Positions 42,201 through 52,814 are shown, numbered from the stretch's first letter. The stretch: DNA of 64,000 bases from Phytopythium helicoides (GCA_024867545.1 JANFNE010000032.1:248001-312000); one strand, 5' to 3'. Numbers and translations are program-made. Notes: a model not told the origin generated them from the letters alone.

Positions 42201-43673
42201 TACCTCATGACAGCATCAGAATGGCTGGAAGCAGTTCAAACCGGTCGCGATATGGCTGCGGATACGAAGACACGGTGGCCAGTCGTCCTATTGTTTAGAC
42301 AGAAACACTACTCCAACTTTGCCTTCGGAAGTAAAGGAGCAGGAGCACTACCTCCAACGAAGGAAGAGGAAGACCCGGACCCAAAACGACGCCTCCGTTT
42401 CAACTCGTTCGACACAAACTCAGACAGTGCAGGCAGCGAAATTGAGTTGGAGCAAGCAAGATGGAGTGGGGGAACCGAGGAAATTCAGCGTCTCCTTCAA
42501 GCGCCACGAGTCGACCACGTCACACAAGTGGAGCTGTGGAACATCCTCCTGTTCGGTGGGGAACGAAAGCGAGAGCTAGTTCAATTCCTACTAGATGGCC
42601 CGGAACGGCTAACAATTGAGGATAAACAAAGTCTTCTGAAGCTGGATGTCACGGACAAGAAGGAAGTCGAGAGATGGATGCAACGACACAACATCAGTCA
42701 AGCGGTGCTACGGCACTGGTACAAGAGAGCCCACGAGATGTTCACTGCGCAAGTAAGCTCACAGAGCCCTGCAGCAGACAACTCGACGGGGTCGGAGTAT
42801 GTTCCACCGAGTACGGCGTCCTCAGAGTCAATCACCACCAACAACAAGCGGGGAAGAATTGTGACACCAAGAGGCACGGAAGACGTATTCGTGCTCACCC
42901 CAGCACGAGCTCGCGAGGCGATAACAAAGAAGGGCAAAACTATTCACGAGAAGAGTAGAGGGCAATCAAGAAGAGCAAGGCAGATCGAACTCATGACCTT
43001 ATGGGAAACTCACCGAGCGAGCTGGACCGCGGAAACTAGTACCCCTTTCCCAGATCTCAACTCGGAACAAACGATTTGGCAATCCATCGCCCTCCGGGAA
43101 CCAGATCGCCTTGTCGCCAAACTGGAGACATTTCCAGAACCAGACTTTGTCCTCGACTACATGACGGATGCCACGGTCGAGGTATGGTCTCGACAATGGC
43201 GGATCGAATGTCTGCGCGACAGTCTAGCATCGTTGCAAACTATGACGAGAGCAACGGAGACGAAACAATTTCTACAAACATGGCAGAATGCGCTGACACA
43301 AGCTGTAACAGATCGTGACAGAAAGATCTCAGCGGAGGATAAGCAGTGTTGGGAGAAGCTTCGAGAGATCAATTACTGCGATGATCGAATTCTGGCTCTA
43401 TGTGATCCGCGCAGACGGAAAGAAGCCTGTTATCATGCGGTCGCGGTACGCGTTTACAGGTCTAAAGTTGCCATGCTAGCGGATAAAGAAGGACTGCAGA
43501 CGTCATCATCGCGGGAGATGATGAATTTGCAGCTAACCGCGATTGCCAACAGCGCGAAATATCACCAGCAACTGCAATCTTGCGCGGATAACCATGCATG
43601 GGCCGGCTTGGGGGTCTTCTTCTCACAATGGACAGAAGGAATCCCCGAACCGGAGGCAGAATTTGACTTCTAG
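39291..43673 (+). CDS. LINE ORF1: zinc-knuckle and OTU protease-like protein
   Basis: 1460 aa from the first in-frame ATG (39291). Acidic N-terminus; a perfect CX2CX4HX4C knuckle (C534, C537, H542, C547, CLACGATGHMVKNC), as in retroelement nucleic-acid-binding proteins; a Gln/Glu/Lys-rich linker. Around residues 810-1010 is an OTU-like fold: TGNCQFYAVVQGLL with candidate catalytic Cys820, and KHYSNF with candidate His1006. Most OTU enzymes have DGNC before the cysteine; here Thr replaces Asp. The C-terminal third is helical and Lys/Arg/Thr-rich with no known domain. OTU proteins cleave ubiquitin-type bonds or act as viral/transposon proteases; activity here is inference. ORF2 starts 2 nt after this stop codon. 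Confidence 0.88.
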   Translation: MTTEAPDEPGDPGAGPPITDGGSETNSSREAQPEIKGTETDAGPAQAAPAQESSRKQRAAGISEAIVSTRNVEATLSKGDAHPGQGVARRTQRDDEDSKSDSDDPLSIEGLYVSLNAELEANGRQQLEDSLLPQAQKLFTLIYAGTRFNRVTIPAEKKRYPSLTRKEGDLLIDLMELATLLPGNGVRRFTQSVEDCVRGLHSKSVWMLDQFIENACVDMRIRGQPQANPWTGKASARDTDDPMGEPTENHGPFVFNTEMYTTPEIEEMQRLCTRPCDPPRFIRPATELELKVIDGLAEGNIVGYFLPQFIKMVMRSQRRLQLLRTIQLQVEGELIVQLPPDLTLYHDYQSTKRLAEVIQAAGRTQSVWNSKLEQLMGQVKVILYDSDRHALRMTFLTRKAASTFHGTAIPFRNRLLEARDVYADTEEHTSVWDRQTAGSTLRRRAANYRVQVLNISPLSLNISRFREFIASRTKVHFDLDPVDEGGRTSNLSLVWELVFHIPGCPEFLKGICSITWFGKNLILHHISVNPRPPCLACGATGHMVKNCKTSSMLDTNRIVVTESEADCMIAEDSPFSSIQDLREHLEQDYKEQEEARQAASKVPSETAATPETEQAAETKQEVAESEPITAGSTKTPLQQKPAETALIQSKQKQAQAEPNNGFMMIQRKKKRKSKKKLKQPTKVTAIQTMQQGQMQAQGSYYAALGEDEDDDDEESEEQDPARKREEQTDGSKSGLEIDLSAPSAFAEVKSHVAKRDSKELDETIDIQQRWSQRTNDQQPEQWTSLGRDEEMDRNAAPITLAEVAARAGMRLETTRATGNCQFYAVVQGLLRLEPDRPDDALRIERAAAQLKRDINSVAQQGFDAHFPPNCRADTLRGLGREPKDRSEKSLEDSLRGYFKEIAASPSSMNKSIDRLRWGGNDTLRMASVVLNTPIYVINEDPTTKYLGYAKYVAKTLPKDAAIPTTTTGAQYLMTASEWLEAVQTGRDMAADTKTRWPVVLLFRQKHYSNFAFGSKGAGALPPTKEEEDPDPKRRLRFNSFDTNSDSAGSEIELEQARWSGGTEEIQRLLQAPRVDHVTQVELWNILLFGGERKRELVQFLLDGPERLTIEDKQSLLKLDVTDKKEVERWMQRHNISQAVLRHWYKRAHEMFTAQVSSQSPAADNSTGSEYVPPSTASSESITTNNKRGRIVTPRGTEDVFVLTPARAREAITKKGKTIHEKSRGQSRRARQIELMTLWETHRASWTAETSTPFPDLNSEQTIWQSIALREPDRLVAKLETFPEPDFVLDYMTDATVEVWSRQWRIECLRDSLASLQTMTRATETKQFLQTWQNALTQAVTDRDRKISAEDKQCWEKLREINYCDDRILALCDPRRRKEACYHAVAVRVYRSKVAMLADKEGLQTSSSREMMNLQLTAIANSAKYHQQLQSCADNHAWAGLGVFFSQWTEGIPEPEAEFDF

Positions 43674-43674
43674 A

Positions 43675-46600
43675 ATGGTGAATGACCACTCTGAAGTAGA
43701 CCTTTACACCCAACTGAAGGCTGTAGAGGCAGCGTATTGGCAAGACACGGACAAAAGACATCGAACAACAGCAGGACAGCACACACGACATCTTGTATCA
43801 CAGAATGTTAGAGGGTTTAGAGTGGCAGAACGCAGGAAGTGGATGCAAGCATGGAAAGCAAGAAGTACGAAGAGATCGCAGTCCATGTGGCTGCTACAAG
43901 AAACACATTTACAAACGAGAGAAGAAGCACGGGAACTAGAGCGCGAGTGGAGAACACTGTGGGGCAGCCGTTCAGACGAAAAACTCCTCTTTTGGGGAGC
44001 ATCGGACAGGCGGAAGGGAGGAGTTGCCATCCTGATCCACCCCGATCTAGCCGGGAAAATCGAGCCCGTGTCACCAACAACTTGGAACGCTCGGCGTATG
44101 ATGGTGATCGCAGACGGAAGACTGGTCGTCAATATTTACGCTCCCAACATGGGGGCGGAGAGGGAACAATTTTTTCGCGAACTCTGCAAATGGATTCCGG
44201 GCACTGAGGGCTTGATTGTAGGAGGAGATTTTAACTGTGTGCTCAACTCTCATCAGGACAGAATCACGCTCCAAGCCGGCAACAACTCTTCTGGGGAACG
44301 CCCAATTTCAGAGAGCCAAGCGCTTGAAAATCTCATTAGCACTCATCAACTAGTCGACGCCAGACATCTACTGGGAACCGCAGCATCAGAAGCAGAACTG
44401 ACAGACCTAGAACACTTTACCTACTGGCATGCAAGAGGAGCAAGCAGAATCGACAGATTCTACGTGGACGTGAAGCACAGTCACGAGATACAGTGGGTAA
44501 GTGCGCAGGATCCTGGAAGGTCCTCTGATCACCAAGCTCTTCACCTCGAGCTAAAACAAGGGCGACCGATTCCCGAAAGAAACCGACATCATGCGATCAA
44601 TTACCTCAGACAGAGGGAAGGACACGATGGAAAAACTGTAGAGGCGATGGGGCTCGGTATAGCAGCATTGAGGAGAAATCTTGGAGTAGCGGAGTGGGAA
44701 GCGTTTGCACGGCACCTTAGATACATAATGCGTGCGACCAGCAAGGTAACCAAGAAGAGAAGGCACCGTCTGAGACGCAAGCTATGGAGGCAGCTAACAG
44801 CCCGAGCGAAATCGCGAGTAGAGGTGCTGCAAGGGAAGGATCAGATCGATGACGACTATCAACAGCTGAAATACGGCCTACGCTTGGATCTCACGCCAGA
44901 GACGGCGAAATGGCTGTATCAACGAGTAACAATTCGAGAAAAATCTCAAGCAGTATCGGAAATTCAGCTCGAAGGTGGATCAGTGGACCCCTCCATCTCG
45001 ACCGCGACGGCAATGGCCAGAGCCTGGGACATCATTTTTGGCAAGAGCCACGCAAAGACACCTCCCTCAGAGATAAAAAACAGACTCCAGCGATTTGTGA
45101 CCATCCCTGACTCTAAACGAACAACACCGGCAGATAACAAGATGCTCATGGCAACGATAACGACAGATGAGATATCAAGGGCTATCAAAAGTCTCAAGCG
45201 CATGAAAGCAAGCGGATCTGACCAAATTGGCAACGATTTTTACAAAGATTTCGAGCCAGAGCTTGCTCCTCGACTAGTACAGCTCTTCAATGAGCTGTTA
45301 GCAGGGCGCAAACCCCCTGCATCCTTCCTTCAAGCATTGGTGATTCCACTACAGAAGAAAGGGGACTCGCCAAACGCTCTTGACTATAGACCGATCATGC
45401 TCTTGCAGACTAGCTACAAGTTATTCGCCAAGATTCTAGCTGACCGACTTCAAACCTTCCTGGACAGGATAATTGGGTCTCATCAACAAGGGTTTGTCAG
45501 AAACCGTCAAATACGCAAGACGATTGCAATGATGTTGGCGCATCTAAGACAAGCTTACAATAACCCGGACGAAAACATCGACGACGCTGCTGGAGTGTTG
45601 CTTATCGATATTCGAAAAGCTTACGACACACTCGATCGTGACTTCATGTTAGCGGTACTAGAAGCGTTCGGGTTCGTCCCGGCATTTGTAACACTCATTC
45701 ACAACCTCCATTGTGGTACGACTGCGCAATTCTTGGTAAACGGTGAGCTGTCAGAAGAGCGTGAAATCAAGTCAGGAATACGACAAGGCTGTCCGCTCGC
45801 TCCCCTTCTCTTCCTGCTAGCGGTTGAAATCCTCAGCCTGAAACTGATCCAAGAACCGGATATCAGCGGTCTGCGTCTTCCGGGGGCAACAAGCGCTGAA
45901 CATAAAGTATCAGGGTTCGTTGATGACACAGCAGTATTCCTCAAACGCTGTGGACACCTCCAGAAAGTGCTCAAGCTCCTCAAGGTCTTTGGGAATCTAA
46001 GTGGGCTGCGAATACAGCCCGAGAAAAGTTGCTTCATATTCCTCAATACCGCGATCACCAGAGCAGAATACCGCGGAATCCCAGTGTTACGGAGTGGTGG
46101 AACAGTACGCTACTTGGGGCTCCAAGTTGGGGTGGGAGATTTACACGATTCCAACTGGGCTGATCGAAAAATGAAACTACAAAGACGCATGCTTCCGGCC
46201 ATCCGGATGAAGCTCAGCGTAGAGGACAAGATAACGGTGTTCAACACCATTGCGTTACCTTCGATCCTGTTCACGGCAGCTTACATTCCACCTAAACCAT
46301 CAGTTCTGGCAGAATTGGTCAATTTCCAGAAACAGTTCGTATGGCAGAACAAGCTCTCATGGTGCGCAACGAGAAACAAAATCAACCCGGCGCTTCTCCA
46401 TCTTCCCCGGCCTGCCGGGGGCGTGGGGCTCTTCAGCATTGGATTGTCAATCTCGGCATTACTAGCAAACCATTCATCCAAATGGCTCCTGGAGAGAGAA
46501 GACGAATACACGCAAGCGTGGCACACTCTAGTACACCCGCGAACAACCTTCTCCGAGCGCTGCTGCTGTCTCCAACCGACTGAACGGAGGCCGCAAAACA

Positions 46601-48591
46601 CGCTTATTGACGGACCATGGGCGGAAGGATGGTGGATACTCAGTTCTATTTTAAAGACTCGGGGACAGTCAAAAGAGCCCAAGGAATGGGAGGCCACGAT
46701 TCAACAATGGACAGATAAAGCTTCGATCGAATGGGTTTCGGGGGCAGACTTACAAATAAGTTGGCCAGCAGGCCCAATTCCAACTCGGAAAGACACCCCT
46801 GAGTGGACTACGGCCTTCTGGCCACGGTGGAACTGGTCTAACAATGCCTGGATAACGGATGGTAGCGGGAAATCGCTGAAGGCTAGCGCCCACAAGTCGT
46901 TCGCTTCCTGTAGGCTCGAACAATTATGCATTCGAGAGATCGGCCTCAATCGATTCTCCCTCCAACCTCCTTTGCAAACTAGACGCAAAAACCGACCACG
47001 GGAAGACGCCAAGATCTGGGCAGCAGCAATCATACTGAATCTGCCGCCCCGCCTTCGCATTTACTGCCAAGTACCGCTGTTCACATTCTGCAATAAGGAG
47101 AACGCTCAAACGGATCATTGCTGGCAACCACACTCAAACGAATGCGTCGAAAGCAATCTGAAAGCGAGAACCCCCAAAAGACTCCACAAGACAGCTAACG
47201 GAATCGGATGGACAGAATCAGGCGCATTCTCGGAAAGGGAAACCGAAGTGGTGCTCTCAGCACATCCAGACCTCCATAGAATGCCATGGAAACCAAGGCC
47301 GGAAGCGACAGCAAGCAACCATCTACGACTGATGAACAAGGAAAGATTCCGCAGTTTACAACAGGAACAGACAAAAGGAACGCAAGAAATTGCAAAAAGA
47401 ATATTAGCAGCAGCTCGCACTTCGCACTGGAAAACGGCTCTACTTCATTACGAGCCGCTAGACGCTTGGAGGAGAGCGGGAGAGCTTAGCGCATTTCAGG
47501 CATGGTTCCGATACCGAATGGTGACGGGGCAATTGAATCTCTATTACGAAGGTCGGCAAGAACGGCCTCAGTGTCGAGTATTCGAGAGTTGCGGCGATAG
47601 CAAAGAAACACTGGAACACATCACATGGAATTGCGGGTTAGCAAGGATGATATGGAAGCTCCTCATTGAAAGATGGATAGGGAAGCGTGCTAGCGACGCG
47701 GTAGTGAAAGAATACGCATGGGTAGTGGCCACCCGTCGCGCTCCAAATCCATCGAGAGACCTAATCGACCGACTGGAAAAAGACTGGGGTCACCGAAACG
47801 CGGATATGAAGCAAGAACTCCGACTTATCTGGCGAATTTGCACAACGAGCATAGCAGCATCTCTATGGCTCCATCGCAATGCGGTGGTCCACAATGGAGC
47901 CGCACCGCTACAATCGCCAGCCAAATTCTGGAGTCAATGCGTCATACAAACCCAAGCAATAGCGGCTCGACTCGGCAAAAACGGGAAACAACCCAAGCGA
48001 GGTCTCCAGCTAAAGCATTGCATCGAGGTGATCAATAGCACAACGATGACGGGGACTCTGAGCACGTTGGCAATGACATATTTAGTCATAACAAGAGACG
48101 CGGTTCTCGGGAGATGGATTGGACTTGGAGGAACGAACGTCGCGAGACTGAAACTTTCAAGCACAGCACCCAGATCCAGCTCCTTCATGCAATTCGTGCT
48201 TCTCACTCTGAGCAACATGGTACCGCAGGAGGAAAGCGGAATAATCTCGTTGCACATCATCGGGGGAAACGACCACGAACGCGCAGCGCTGGAACAACTT
48301 CATGACACAGACCGGCAACTTCCTAAGACACAACACCGAATCCGAGAGCTTTTGCATAGCGTACATCTTAGCCAATGGAGACCGATGAGCCCAACAAGCA
48401 ACGAGGCGATTCAACGGGCATGGAACCAACTTCCAATTGCGCAAAGGATTCGGAAAACAACATGGCTCACCGAGACGGACACCGCAACAGCCACGTGGCA
48501 ACAGATTGCAGTAGCAGTGGCGCAGACAGTGGCAACATTTGAGCCTACAAACGACTTTATACCTCGCATCAGTCGACATGTTCTAAACTAA
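43675..48591 (+). CDS. LINE ORF2: AP-like endonuclease and reverse transcriptase
   Basis: 1638 aa from the ATG at 43675; the frame is open upstream to 43543. The N-terminal exonuclease-endonuclease-phosphatase domain shows SQNVRGF (about residue 42), LQETHL, GGDFNCVLN, SRIDRFYV and SSDHQALHLEL. The reverse transcriptase follows, with YRPIMLLQTSYKLFAKILADR, LLIDIRKAYDTLDRDF, SGIRQGCPLAPLLF and catalytic FVDDTAVF (D750, D751). A C-terminal Cys/His motif (CRVFESCG, ETLEHITWNC) is typical of LINE ORF2 proteins. It primes cDNA synthesis at a nicked chromosomal site. No RNase H motif was recognised after the zinc motif. The junction TAGAATG with ORF1 suggests translation by termination-reinitiation. 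Confidence 0.94.
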   Translation: MVNDHSEVDLYTQLKAVEAAYWQDTDKRHRTTAGQHTRHLVSQNVRGFRVAERRKWMQAWKARSTKRSQSMWLLQETHLQTREEARELEREWRTLWGSRSDEKLLFWGASDRRKGGVAILIHPDLAGKIEPVSPTTWNARRMMVIADGRLVVNIYAPNMGAEREQFFRELCKWIPGTEGLIVGGDFNCVLNSHQDRITLQAGNNSSGERPISESQALENLISTHQLVDARHLLGTAASEAELTDLEHFTYWHARGASRIDRFYVDVKHSHEIQWVSAQDPGRSSDHQALHLELKQGRPIPERNRHHAINYLRQREGHDGKTVEAMGLGIAALRRNLGVAEWEAFARHLRYIMRATSKVTKKRRHRLRRKLWRQLTARAKSRVEVLQGKDQIDDDYQQLKYGLRLDLTPETAKWLYQRVTIREKSQAVSEIQLEGGSVDPSISTATAMARAWDIIFGKSHAKTPPSEIKNRLQRFVTIPDSKRTTPADNKMLMATITTDEISRAIKSLKRMKASGSDQIGNDFYKDFEPELAPRLVQLFNELLAGRKPPASFLQALVIPLQKKGDSPNALDYRPIMLLQTSYKLFAKILADRLQTFLDRIIGSHQQGFVRNRQIRKTIAMMLAHLRQAYNNPDENIDDAAGVLLIDIRKAYDTLDRDFMLAVLEAFGFVPAFVTLIHNLHCGTTAQFLVNGELSEEREIKSGIRQGCPLAPLLFLLAVEILSLKLIQEPDISGLRLPGATSAEHKVSGFVDDTAVFLKRCGHLQKVLKLLKVFGNLSGLRIQPEKSCFIFLNTAITRAEYRGIPVLRSGGTVRYLGLQVGVGDLHDSNWADRKMKLQRRMLPAIRMKLSVEDKITVFNTIALPSILFTAAYIPPKPSVLAELVNFQKQFVWQNKLSWCATRNKINPALLHLPRPAGGVGLFSIGLSISALLANHSSKWLLEREDEYTQAWHTLVHPRTTFSERCCCLQPTERRPQNTLIDGPWAEGWWILSSILKTRGQSKEPKEWEATIQQWTDKASIEWVSGADLQISWPAGPIPTRKDTPEWTTAFWPRWNWSNNAWITDGSGKSLKASAHKSFASCRLEQLCIREIGLNRFSLQPPLQTRRKNRPREDAKIWAAAIILNLPPRLRIYCQVPLFTFCNKENAQTDHCWQPHSNECVESNLKARTPKRLHKTANGIGWTESGAFSERETEVVLSAHPDLHRMPWKPRPEATASNHLRLMNKERFRSLQQEQTKGTQEIAKRILAAARTSHWKTALLHYEPLDAWRRAGELSAFQAWFRYRMVTGQLNLYYEGRQERPQCRVFESCGDSKETLEHITWNCGLARMIWKLLIERWIGKRASDAVVKEYAWVVATRRAPNPSRDLIDRLEKDWGHRNADMKQELRLIWRICTTSIAASLWLHRNAVVHNGAAPLQSPAKFWSQCVIQTQAIAARLGKNGKQPKRGLQLKHCIEVINSTTMTGTLSTLAMTYLVITRDAVLGRWIGLGGTNVARLKLSSTAPRSSSFMQFVLLTLSNMVPQEESGIISLHIIGGNDHERAALEQLHDTDRQLPKTQHRIRELLHSVHLSQWRPMSPTSNEAIQRAWNQLPIAQRIRKTTWLTETDTATATWQQIAVAVAQTVATFEPTNDFIPRISRHVLN

Positions 48592-48857
48592 ATAGACAGT
48601 CGTTCTCTCTCTCTGTCCCGCAATCTGGGCCTCTATTGAGAGGGGTTAGGTGAAACACACATTGATTTCAGCAGCTACCTGTTATGTTATAAAATGTTGA
48701 CAGACGGTGTAGCGAAAGTGGAGCGCTTCAGCTTGCAGCAGCAGCTATCATAGCGCAACCTACGAAGAAAAACTATCGGTTAGGCGTTTTGTGGACGTAC
48801 GCTTGCCAAGCAACACGGGTAGTAGAGCAAAAAAAAAGAAAAAAAAAAAAAAAAAAT

Positions 48858-50540
48858 AAATAAAAACTTTCGCATGTTGAGCGTCCTGGCGAGCAAGAGA
48901 GTCGCTGGCGCGGAATTTTTGATTTAGGCGTCGCGCTTGTGGCGATATATGCGTGCTCAGGCTTCTGCTGGAGATCCTTGACATCAATGCCGAACAAAAA
49001 AATAAATAAAAAGATTTATGCCATGGCTAAGTTGTAATTGTGAGGTGATCGATGATATGAGCGCGGAGGCCACCGTAGCGAGCGATCCATCGACGCCTTG
49101 GTTGTCATGGCTGTCACTGGAGCGCTGGAGGAGCTGCATACACATCACAGCTTGGCAGAGATATCTGTCGGCTGACTTCACAGGCAGATGGGTGAGAGGA
49201 TGAGGCGGCCGGCCACACAAGGGCATGTGCGTTCATCTCATGGAGCTCGGATGGGTGTCAACGAGGAGTGAATACGAGGCGGAAAGTACCGCGTAAGCAT
49301 CGTCAATTAATAATAAAAACTGTTTGGCAACTCTCATGCGAGCGATGCAGTGAAATATGCCTTCTTTTTGGCCATGAGGCTGCCTGATAATGATCATGTG
49401 CCGAAATGTAGAGTAAGCTATTTTGCTGTATAAGCGCTCTTGTCTTGTTAGCGATGGAAACCTAAAGCGTCCTAGAAATAGCAATAATTTACGCTTCTTC
49501 TTTCTCAGTGCCATATGCAGCGCCTCAACGCTGTTTGCCCGTACTTCTCCATCCCGTGGTCGATGCCTGGGACAACTTCAGCAAGCTTGCGCAGCATAAT
49601 AGCCATGTCGCCTTGACTAACAAACCCAACACCTGCATAGCATTGTTGACGCTGTACAAGCCGCACAGTGAGTACAGCTCACTCGTGACTGCCTGGTTTT
49701 GGCAAATAACGGCGCTGGTTCCTCTCAGACGCATGGTAAATTGACTAGTGAGGGTCATTCCATTGTGTAAGCAAGCTACCAACAGTTTGAGAAATTTTCT
49801 GCTGGTGTGTCACGTATCACTTAGTTTCAAGACTACGACATTTTTCAATCTCACACAAATATGATAGGGCTATAATTTTCTCTTCACGGTATGAATGCTT
49901 GCAACTGGTTACGGCTGTGATACCAACAGATGAGGATGCTCTCTTTCAAAACTAAAATCAGGGCAACGATAAATCTCCCTAGACAGAAGCTGCTCTTGGC
50001 GAGCAGCAATAGGAGTTCACCGTACCATTTCAGGAGGTTGTCAGCGGCATGTGCATGTACATCAAGGACGCACCACAAATTCTGCAGTTAGCGTCAAGCT
50101 CGAACATTGCGTGAGCTCTCAATGTGCATTTAAGATGGTGAGTAAAAAGCAAACATACAATCCTACCTGTATCCACACAACAATCAATACGGACCAATAG
50201 AGCGGAGGATCCTCCATTGCAGATAACCACTCCTTCAAGCTGTACTAAAATCGTAAGCAATGGTTGAAATGACTCTTTTCAACATATCCTTCACACATCA
50301 GATCGCTGGCTGAGACTAAATCAACCAAACAGTTGATGCTGGTGAACCTTTAGTGAGTGTCGTAACATATACCCGTAACGTGATGCCAAGTTGCTTATTA
50401 TGTAACATGAATACATCGTATACCCTGTAAATGTATACAAAATATATCAACTGTACATTACTGCATGTATAGTCACACGTGTCCACTCGTTGGGCCATCC
50501 AACCGGTTCTTACCACCACTTCAGAGCAAATGACGATATC
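48858..50540. other. Gene-poor AT-rich region between LINE and chromovirus remnant
   Basis: No gene I can support. A minus frame from 48997 (MFGIDVKDLQQKPEHAYIAT) runs into the LINE A-tract, and a 78-codon plus frame at 49508-49744 has protein-like composition; either could be an exon or a relic. A second short A-rich run lies at 48993-49012. Confidence 0.35.
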
Positions 50541-51204
50541 ATGCCCAAGCACGACTGCGTCGTGTGCGCCTTTCCGGGGTGTCGGCGCAATACAATGCTG
50601 ACCACGCAGCATTTCAAGAGCCACTTCGCTGGACATTTGAAGCTCGGTGCAGTGTACTCAACGAAGCACCGCGACACGTGCGAGCGAGCCGTGACAGACC
50701 CGGAGTGCCATGACCACCCGAGGCGGTGATGCACGGGCTCCGTGAGGGCCATCCACCGCCACCAACAAACTTCGTATACCGCGACGCCCGCGACTACAGC
50801 AGCGATCGCGAAGATCATGACGACAGCGAGGGCGGTAAAAGCGTTGAGATAGCCCAAGACGACCCGCCGAGTCCACAGTGCATGAAGATGCTTTCCAAAG
50901 ACGAAAGCGATACAATCAGTTCACGAAGAACGATGGGAAGGGTGCTAATGGATTTGGTAACAATCGACCGAGCAAGAAGGCGCGGTTTAAGAAAGTGGTT
51001 TCGGCTAAGCAAGAGAGCAAGAAAACCGAACCACCGAAGAACGATCGACAAGCAAAAATCGGGAAAAAGGCAACAACACCTGAAGGTGGATGCCTGAAGT
51101 GCAAGGGTGATCATGGGCTGTCCAAGTGCCCGGAAAAGAAGGAACTCTTCCGCAAGCGCCACGAAGAGCGCGACCAGAACAAAGGAAACCGAAAAAGTAG
51201 CTAG
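50541..51204 (+). pseudogene. Chromovirus gag remnant with zinc knuckle
   Basis: A Cys/His-rich start (KHDCVVCAFPGCRRN, 50541-50640) is followed in other frames by an acidic region and a Lys/Arg-rich region. A knuckle GCLKCKGDHGLSKCPEK (about 51090-51140, pattern CX2CX4HX4C) closes the piece. Frame changes near 50730 and 50890. Confidence 0.65.
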
Positions 51205-51251
51205 CAGCAATGATGGTTAAAGCGCGTTAAAGATTGTTTGGCGAGATCATC

Positions 51252-51406
51252 ATGGTTGAGCTCAATGGGAAATACTCAATACCCTACTGCGCTGATTCGG
51301 GGGCCGATGTTGTTTTGATTGGACGGAATCACGTGACGAAACTGAAGGAAATTGACAGCTCAGTCCGTCCGACAATGATAGAAGAAAAATTACGATCACA
51401 GCTGTA
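51252..51406 (+). pseudogene. Retroelement aspartic protease remnant
   Basis: About 50 codons with YCADSGADVVLIG at 51285-51323; DSG is the catalytic motif of retropepsins. It stops at 51406, directly before the RNase H frame, with the reverse transcriptase absent. Confidence 0.6.
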
Positions 51407-51407
51407 G

Positions 51408-52640
51408 GTGGGCACACGTCAAGACAAACTAGCTATGTCAGCAACGCTACACCATCCCAGTCAATCTTGCACAATGTGTTTGTTCACAGATGCCTCGTCC
51501 GAGGGCTGGAGCGTGATAATAACCCAAGTAGAGGAATGGAAAACTAACTGTGATATTGCGAAACAATCGCACGAGCTACTGACGTGTATGAGTGAAGTGT
51601 TTACTGGTGCACAACGCAAATGGAGCGTTATTGAAAAAGAAGTGTTTCCCTTCATCACAGCATGCGATAAGCTCTCCTACTTACTAATGCGGCCACACAG
51701 ATTCAAGATGTTCTGTGATCACAGAAACCTGATTCATGTATTTGCGCCAGGCGACGAGATAAATAAGCACGTAAAAGGAAAATTGCTGCGGTGGGCAATG
51801 CGCCTGACTGATTTCAAGTACACTATTCGACACATAGCAGGAGAGAGCAATGTATGGGCTGATATGTTGTCCAGGTGGGCAAGCACAATCACAGACCAAC
51901 CTACCGTGAGTAGAGTTCGCACACGTGCAGCTAAACAGCAAACATTGCTAAATCTACGACCACTGGACGAACAAAACTTTGTGTGGCCATCACTGAGCGC
52001 CATTGCTATTGCCCAACGCCAGCATCGGCCGAATCGCTTACCTTCAGAGTTTGCTGAGCGTGAGGACGAGATGATAGTGCTAGAGAACAGACTATGGGTA
52101 CCAGCAGAGGCGTCAAGCCTTATCCAGCGGCTCATGATCGTAGCACACTGTGGTCAACAAGGTCACCGCGGACGCCAAGCGATGATGACGCTTCTAGCAC
52201 GGCTATTTTACAAACAAGGCCTACGGCGCTTTGTGGATAGTTTTCTATCGAGCTGTTTACTGTGTCAGCACGTAAAAGGAGGAAAGATCATACCGCGACC
52301 TTGGGGAGACACATACAGAGCTCAAACACGTAATGAAGCATTGCACTGGGATTTTCTACATTTAGGGGAATGTTTTGGCCAAGAACAATACCTACTAGTG
52401 CTGAATGATGATGCAAACCGTTTCTGTGAATTAGTTACATGCGCGACCCCTACAAGTACGGTGGCAGCAGACGCGATGCTAGCATGGCATACTCGGTTTG
52501 GTGCGCCGAGAATGTGGATTAGTGATCAAGGCTCGCATTTTAAAAACTCAACTATCAAAATACTGCGCAAGAAACTGAAATGTGAGCAGTCATTCTCGGT
52601 AGCATACAGTCCTTGGATCAATGGATCAATTGAACACTAA
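51408..52640 (+). pseudogene. Chromovirus RNase H and integrase remnant
   Basis: 410 open codons. RNase H: CLFTDASSEGWSVII, KWSVIEKEVFPFI, FCDHRNLIHVF, IRHIAGESNVWADMLSRW. Integrase: an HH-CC zinc domain (HCGQQGHRGRQAM; CLLCQHVK) and a DDE core with candidate D in LVLNDDANRF, D in WISDQGSHF and E in INGSIEH, where a stop ends the frame. The start is not a true N-terminus. Confidence 0.85.
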
Positions 52641-52814
52641 ATAGGGACATTGTCCAAGTTCTATGTGTGATAATACTGGAGTGGAAAATCGACCACAGAG
52701 AATGGGTGCGTTGATGCCGCTAGTACAAGCAAACCTTAATCACACACCAGTATCATCGCTGGCCAACGATCACGTTTAGAGCTGTTTACGGGGTTTGCTC
52801 CCCCATCGCCATTT

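Larger units (their letters stand above)
39198..48857 (+). mobile_element. Full-length-looking LINE (non-LTR retrotransposon) with poly(A) end
   Basis: Two long intact reading frames in LINE order (ORF1 nucleic-acid binding, ORF2 endonuclease/reverse transcriptase), a short 3' UTR (48592-48828) and a terminal A-tract (48829-48856, interrupted by a single G) define the element. The exact 5' end and target-site duplication were not found by eye; the A-tract gives the 3' end. Both frames are uninterrupted over 9.3 kb, so this copy may be recent. Confidence 0.88.
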
